64,000 nucleotides of DNA from the NCBI GenBank assembly GCA_037179385.1, contig CM074188.1:18121318-18185317 (forward strand), written 5' to 3'. Source of the DNA: Holothuria scabra. Taxonomy: Eukaryota; Echinodermata; Holothuroidea; Aspidochirotida; Holothuriidae. The notes below the pieces were generated by a model that saw nothing but the letters and a program-made list of their open reading frames with translations, was not told the origin of the DNA and did not search any database. How positions within the stretch are numbered: position 1 is the first letter of the stretch; each line of letters begins with the position of its first letter. Both the position numbers and the translations under genes were made by a program. Shown here piece after piece: positions 60,511 to 64,000 of the stretch.

Positions 60511-62889
60511 GGAAGAAAGATTTTCATCATGCAGATCATATCAGATTCACTTTCTTGAAGTTGTATCACTCCACTCAATGTCAGTTTCTCCAGTCAAATA
60601 TTACCAAGTGGCTGTCATATATGCCAAAAAATAAAAATTTTCCAGGAAAATGTGATCACTGAATTTGAAAGCCGTGCAATACATTTCCCTGAACAGTTAT
60701 GACAAGTATAGAAACACAAGCATGAGTTCACAAATGATTTCACTTGGAAGTGATGACTATATTAAATTCATCTGAAGTTGCGGGAGGGTTCATTTGGGCT
60801 GTTCCCTTTAGCATCTTACACTCCCCTAGATTGCGGAGTGACAGCTAGACCTATGACGTAACTCTTGCAGTAACAGTTAACAGATATATTTGTTCAATAT
60901 GTAAAAAAACGTCAGTACAAATTAAGACTATTTCAAGTAAATGTTACTTTTGTTTTGTATATATATGTGCATCTGATAGCAAACTGGTTTATTGGGGCTC
61001 TTGGCAAGCATTCCTGCAGGGAATAGGTTATAGGCAAAGAGCCCTGGAAAATTTGCTCTGTGATTGCATGAGTCTATTTTGGTCATTCAAAGCAATCATC
61101 CAATCAGTTTTATCTACTTCAGTTGGAAAAAGTAGCAATATAACGTTCCAGTCTCAATGGGGGCTCATTCTGGCATATTTCTACAGCCACAATGCTTAAA
61201 ATTTGGCAAATGTTGTCTACAGGGTGACCACAATATTGAAATACAGAAATTCAAGACTTTTTACTAACTTTTTAATGATTAAAATGGGAATATTTCATAC
61301 TGAAAATGTAGAACTTGTTACAAAACGACTTTTACTTTTACACATCCACCTAGCACAAATAAATGTACATCATGACAATGATGGCAACTACTGACAGTGT
61401 AAAGTTCAAATTTCAGCCACTTGACAAATTTCTAGACCAAGCACCCAAAATTCCAGACTGTCATAATTTTCCCTTTTTGCACGGGAACTCTGGGTATAAT
61501 TAACACCATTGTTGTTTATATCACATTTGGAAAACATTATCCGGTGGCTAACCCCGTCAAAAACTGTCATAAATATCGATTATATGTCTATTCAAGCATA
61601 TGAAAATAAGGGAAAGGCTGTCTCACTTACTTTTAGGAGTTATACAAGCTATGGTATTTGTCAATAAATCATGTACATTAAATCACACCTATTTCGCTGC
61701 TATATGCATGCTGAAAAAATCAACTTCTATGATTCATTCCGTTTAAATTGGCTGATCATTAAGAGTAACCATTGAGTAATGGAATGTTTGTACATAACGC
61801 AGTTATCACTCAGGGTTTGTTATAACAATAAGAAAGCTTTCAAAAAGGGGTGAAATTTCTGCACACATTTATGAAAAGTTAATATGGAAGGCATGTATAG
61901 TCATCTCTGTGAATGCTGATGCAAACATACAGGTGAGACATCATATTACATAGAGTACTAGTGATAAATAAAGATGGTATGAAGAACATTGCAAATTTGC
62001 ATATTTTTCAAAAAAATGAAAAAGTAATTCAGCAGACTAAAACCTGTTTTCTTTTTGCAAGCAGGATGATGCATGTACAATATAAATTATCTGCATATAC
62101 ATACTGTGTAGCCTACTTTTTAATCACTTTAGCAATTAGTACAACATACCAACAATCTTCACATTGGCCGTATGTTGTTTGGCTCAATCCTAAAATGTTG
62201 CCTTGGTGACACTGTTTTGTGTCATGATAAATAACTCACGAAAAGAAACACAGGCAGCAGGCCTTGACACTAAGTGCTACTTTTAATGAGCGAACGATAC
62301 CATTCTGTCGTGTTCAACAGAAAAATACCTGAAGACATGAAGATAGAACAGGATATTACTGCATCTATAGTTTACGTCATACGCTACAATACAAAAATAG
62401 AAAAGACCTAGTCTTAGTTTTGAAATGAAACGTTTAAGAGGAATTTAATAACCTATGCAGTATACATCAAAACTTCTATTCGCACTGCTCTTGTATGGTC
62501 TTTGACAATAAAGCCATTCTAAGTATCATGCTTTTAATGTAGGCATATTGCAATCTTGAAGCAATTGTTGTAGAAGATCAATATTAGGCTACATGAGCAA
62601 CATTTTCTTTCAAATTTACTGAAAAAATGTTATGGGTATTTTTTATACTTTGAATGCATGAGGGGCAACATTTGAATTTGTTCCAAGCATCCTATGCCTT
62701 GATAACTAGAATCCTATTACAAAGGTCAAAGTTGAAAATCAGGATATTGCCAAACAGAGGCTAAGCTAGAATTTATAACTTTTGAGGCCCTGACGCCTTT
62801 ATCAGACATGTCCAGATGGGATTTTTTCTTCTACAGACAATCCAGTACAATTTTTACGTAAATATTACATGAAGTGGACAAGTGCATGT

Positions 62890-63050
62890 GAAATTTACAA
62901 ACCATGAGTAATCTAAAATGGTCCCCTGTAATGCTCTGCTTTCTCCCATTAGCAACAGACTAGCTGTTTACTTCAACAAGCAGAACAAGTGGTTTCCTTT
63001 CTTTGCCCATGCTTGGGTCTTCCAACTGCATTTGGTAATGGGTACCCATC
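62890..63050. repeat. Dispersed repeat E copy
   Basis: AATGGTCCCCTGTAATGCTC, TCTCCCATTAGCAACAG, CAAGCAGAACAAGTGG and GGGTCTTCCAACTGCATTTG align with about 26100-26240 and with the flanks of the minisatellite at 29380-30090. It has one unit-length equivalent and no tandem expansion. Confidence 0.6.
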
Positions 63051-64000
63051 TAGGGTCCCAGTCCAAATGCTTAATTGCCAGGTAGGTGGCTAATAGAGTT
63101 CTAAAGTAATTGTCATTGTAATGAGCCATGTTGGTTGGAGCTGATTGGCTGATGCTTGTTGAACCCTCACAAAGACCAAATCCTCAGACCACTGACGAGC
63201 TCAAAATTAAATTTCCATGGAAAATGTCTGAAATCTCCTGAAAATAGATGTTACTGCAATATTAAACAAGCCATATTTGATGAGGTCATTTCAAATGAGA
63301 CTTTCATCAATCCCAAGCATCACCAATTTTGCAAGTGGAACATTCATAAAGGTCCCTGCTCCACCAACAGTTTGGTAGCTACCAGGGTCGCAATGGATGG
63401 TAACAACCGTCACCCTGTTTTGATATGATATATATTGAAAAAAATCAAAATTTGAGTAAAATCAGGAATGAATTCCATTTAAAATGAAGATTTAAATGTA
63501 CAAACCCTACTAGCTAGGCCTCTACTTGAACTCTGCCATCGCCTTTAGCATCACAAGATAACTGTCGCTACGCAATGTAGTCACATGCAATAATGTCAAC
63601 TGAAGGGCTCCAACATTTGTAAATGTTGAGGCATATGTAGGATATTGAAGCAGTATACAGGCTATTTTAAATCAGACTTTGAAAGTTAATATTAACCTTT
63701 TGTTCCAGCTCCTTCTGAATGGATTGCTCACCAGAATATTGAAACACTGAATATGTTTTTCAGATTGGAAGAACATAATTTTATTTTAATTACTGCTGAA
63801 AGAAATTTCTGAACAATTGTCAGGAAAAAGAAGTCCACACAGATGCAAGACTAGACAGCCTCCATTACACTGTTATGGCCTGGCCAGTCACGAAATTGTA
63901 CAAAAATATGGTGCAGAATTAATTGTGTCTGACTGCTGCTCCAATCACAGCTGAAACATAGGCAACAGGAACTAGTGTTTGAAAATTGGTGTGTGCACCA
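63051..64000. other. No gene recognised at right edge
   Basis: The longest open frame (63156-63428, plus) has no recognisable motif or splice context. I see no NCKX exon here. Confidence 0.4.

Larger units (their letters stand above)
39585..64000 (-). other. Presumed upstream intron(s) of NCKX; no exon found
   Basis: By polarity, the exons for the alpha-1 repeat, the loop and the N-terminus must lie above 39585. I searched by eye for the complements of motifs such as GSSAPE, WP...KQ and LPDVR in this stretch and found none, so it is probably intron with remaining exons outside the window. It is dominated by short mobile elements and tandem repeats, listed separately. Confidence 0.5.

Overview
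This is AT-rich animal genomic DNA with intron-bearing genes, not prokaryotic sequence. The exon/intron structure, an L1/Tx1-like LINE, many short TTAA-, hAT- and tandem-type repeats and long G/C homopolymer runs suggest a marine invertebrate. A deuterostome (echinoderm, hemichordate or cephalochordate) seems most likely, but no sequence here fixes the species.

Only one host gene is clear: a minus-strand SLC24-family K+-dependent Na+/Ca2+ exchanger (NCKX1/NCKX2-like). Its last three coding exons lie at 39465-39584, 30599-30735 and 27486-27729. They join in frame through canonical GT/AG sites. They encode a membrane segment before the alpha-2 repeat, the alpha-2 repeat with both expected acidic ion-site residues, and the C-terminal membrane segments up to the stop codon. 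The upstream exons (alpha-1 repeat, cytoplasmic loop) were not found, so 39585-64000 is probably one or more upstream introns, and the rest of the gene lies beyond the right edge.

Region by region: 1-1573 has no gene. At 1586-3538 there is a 5'-truncated LINE with a 12-bp target-site duplication. From 3551 to 27485 I see no host gene, only dispersed repeats and DNA-transposon derivatives (12297-12542, 12848-13031, 22355-22614, 23013-23441, 24531-24991). 27486-39584 is the 3' part of the NCKX gene; its introns hold a 14-copy 44-bp minisatellite, tRNA-derived SINE-like sequence, a U2-like fragment and two inverted MITE copies beside a splice donor. 39585-64000 is repeat-rich presumed intron. 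It contains a hAT-type MITE with a perfect 8-bp duplication, a 145-bp tandem array carrying nuclear-receptor-type half-sites, and a nested insertion stack at about 49900-50960.

The best candidate for something undescribed is a family of nonautonomous DNA elements at 23013-23441 and 50156-50861. They have GTGTTCCCACTTG-type termini and 4-bp target duplications, and each is supported by an uninterrupted copy of its host repeat elsewhere in this window. I found no multi-gene system, RNA gene array or CRISPR. All repeat calls come from reading the sequence by eye without alignment software, so boundaries are approximate except where direct duplications fix them.
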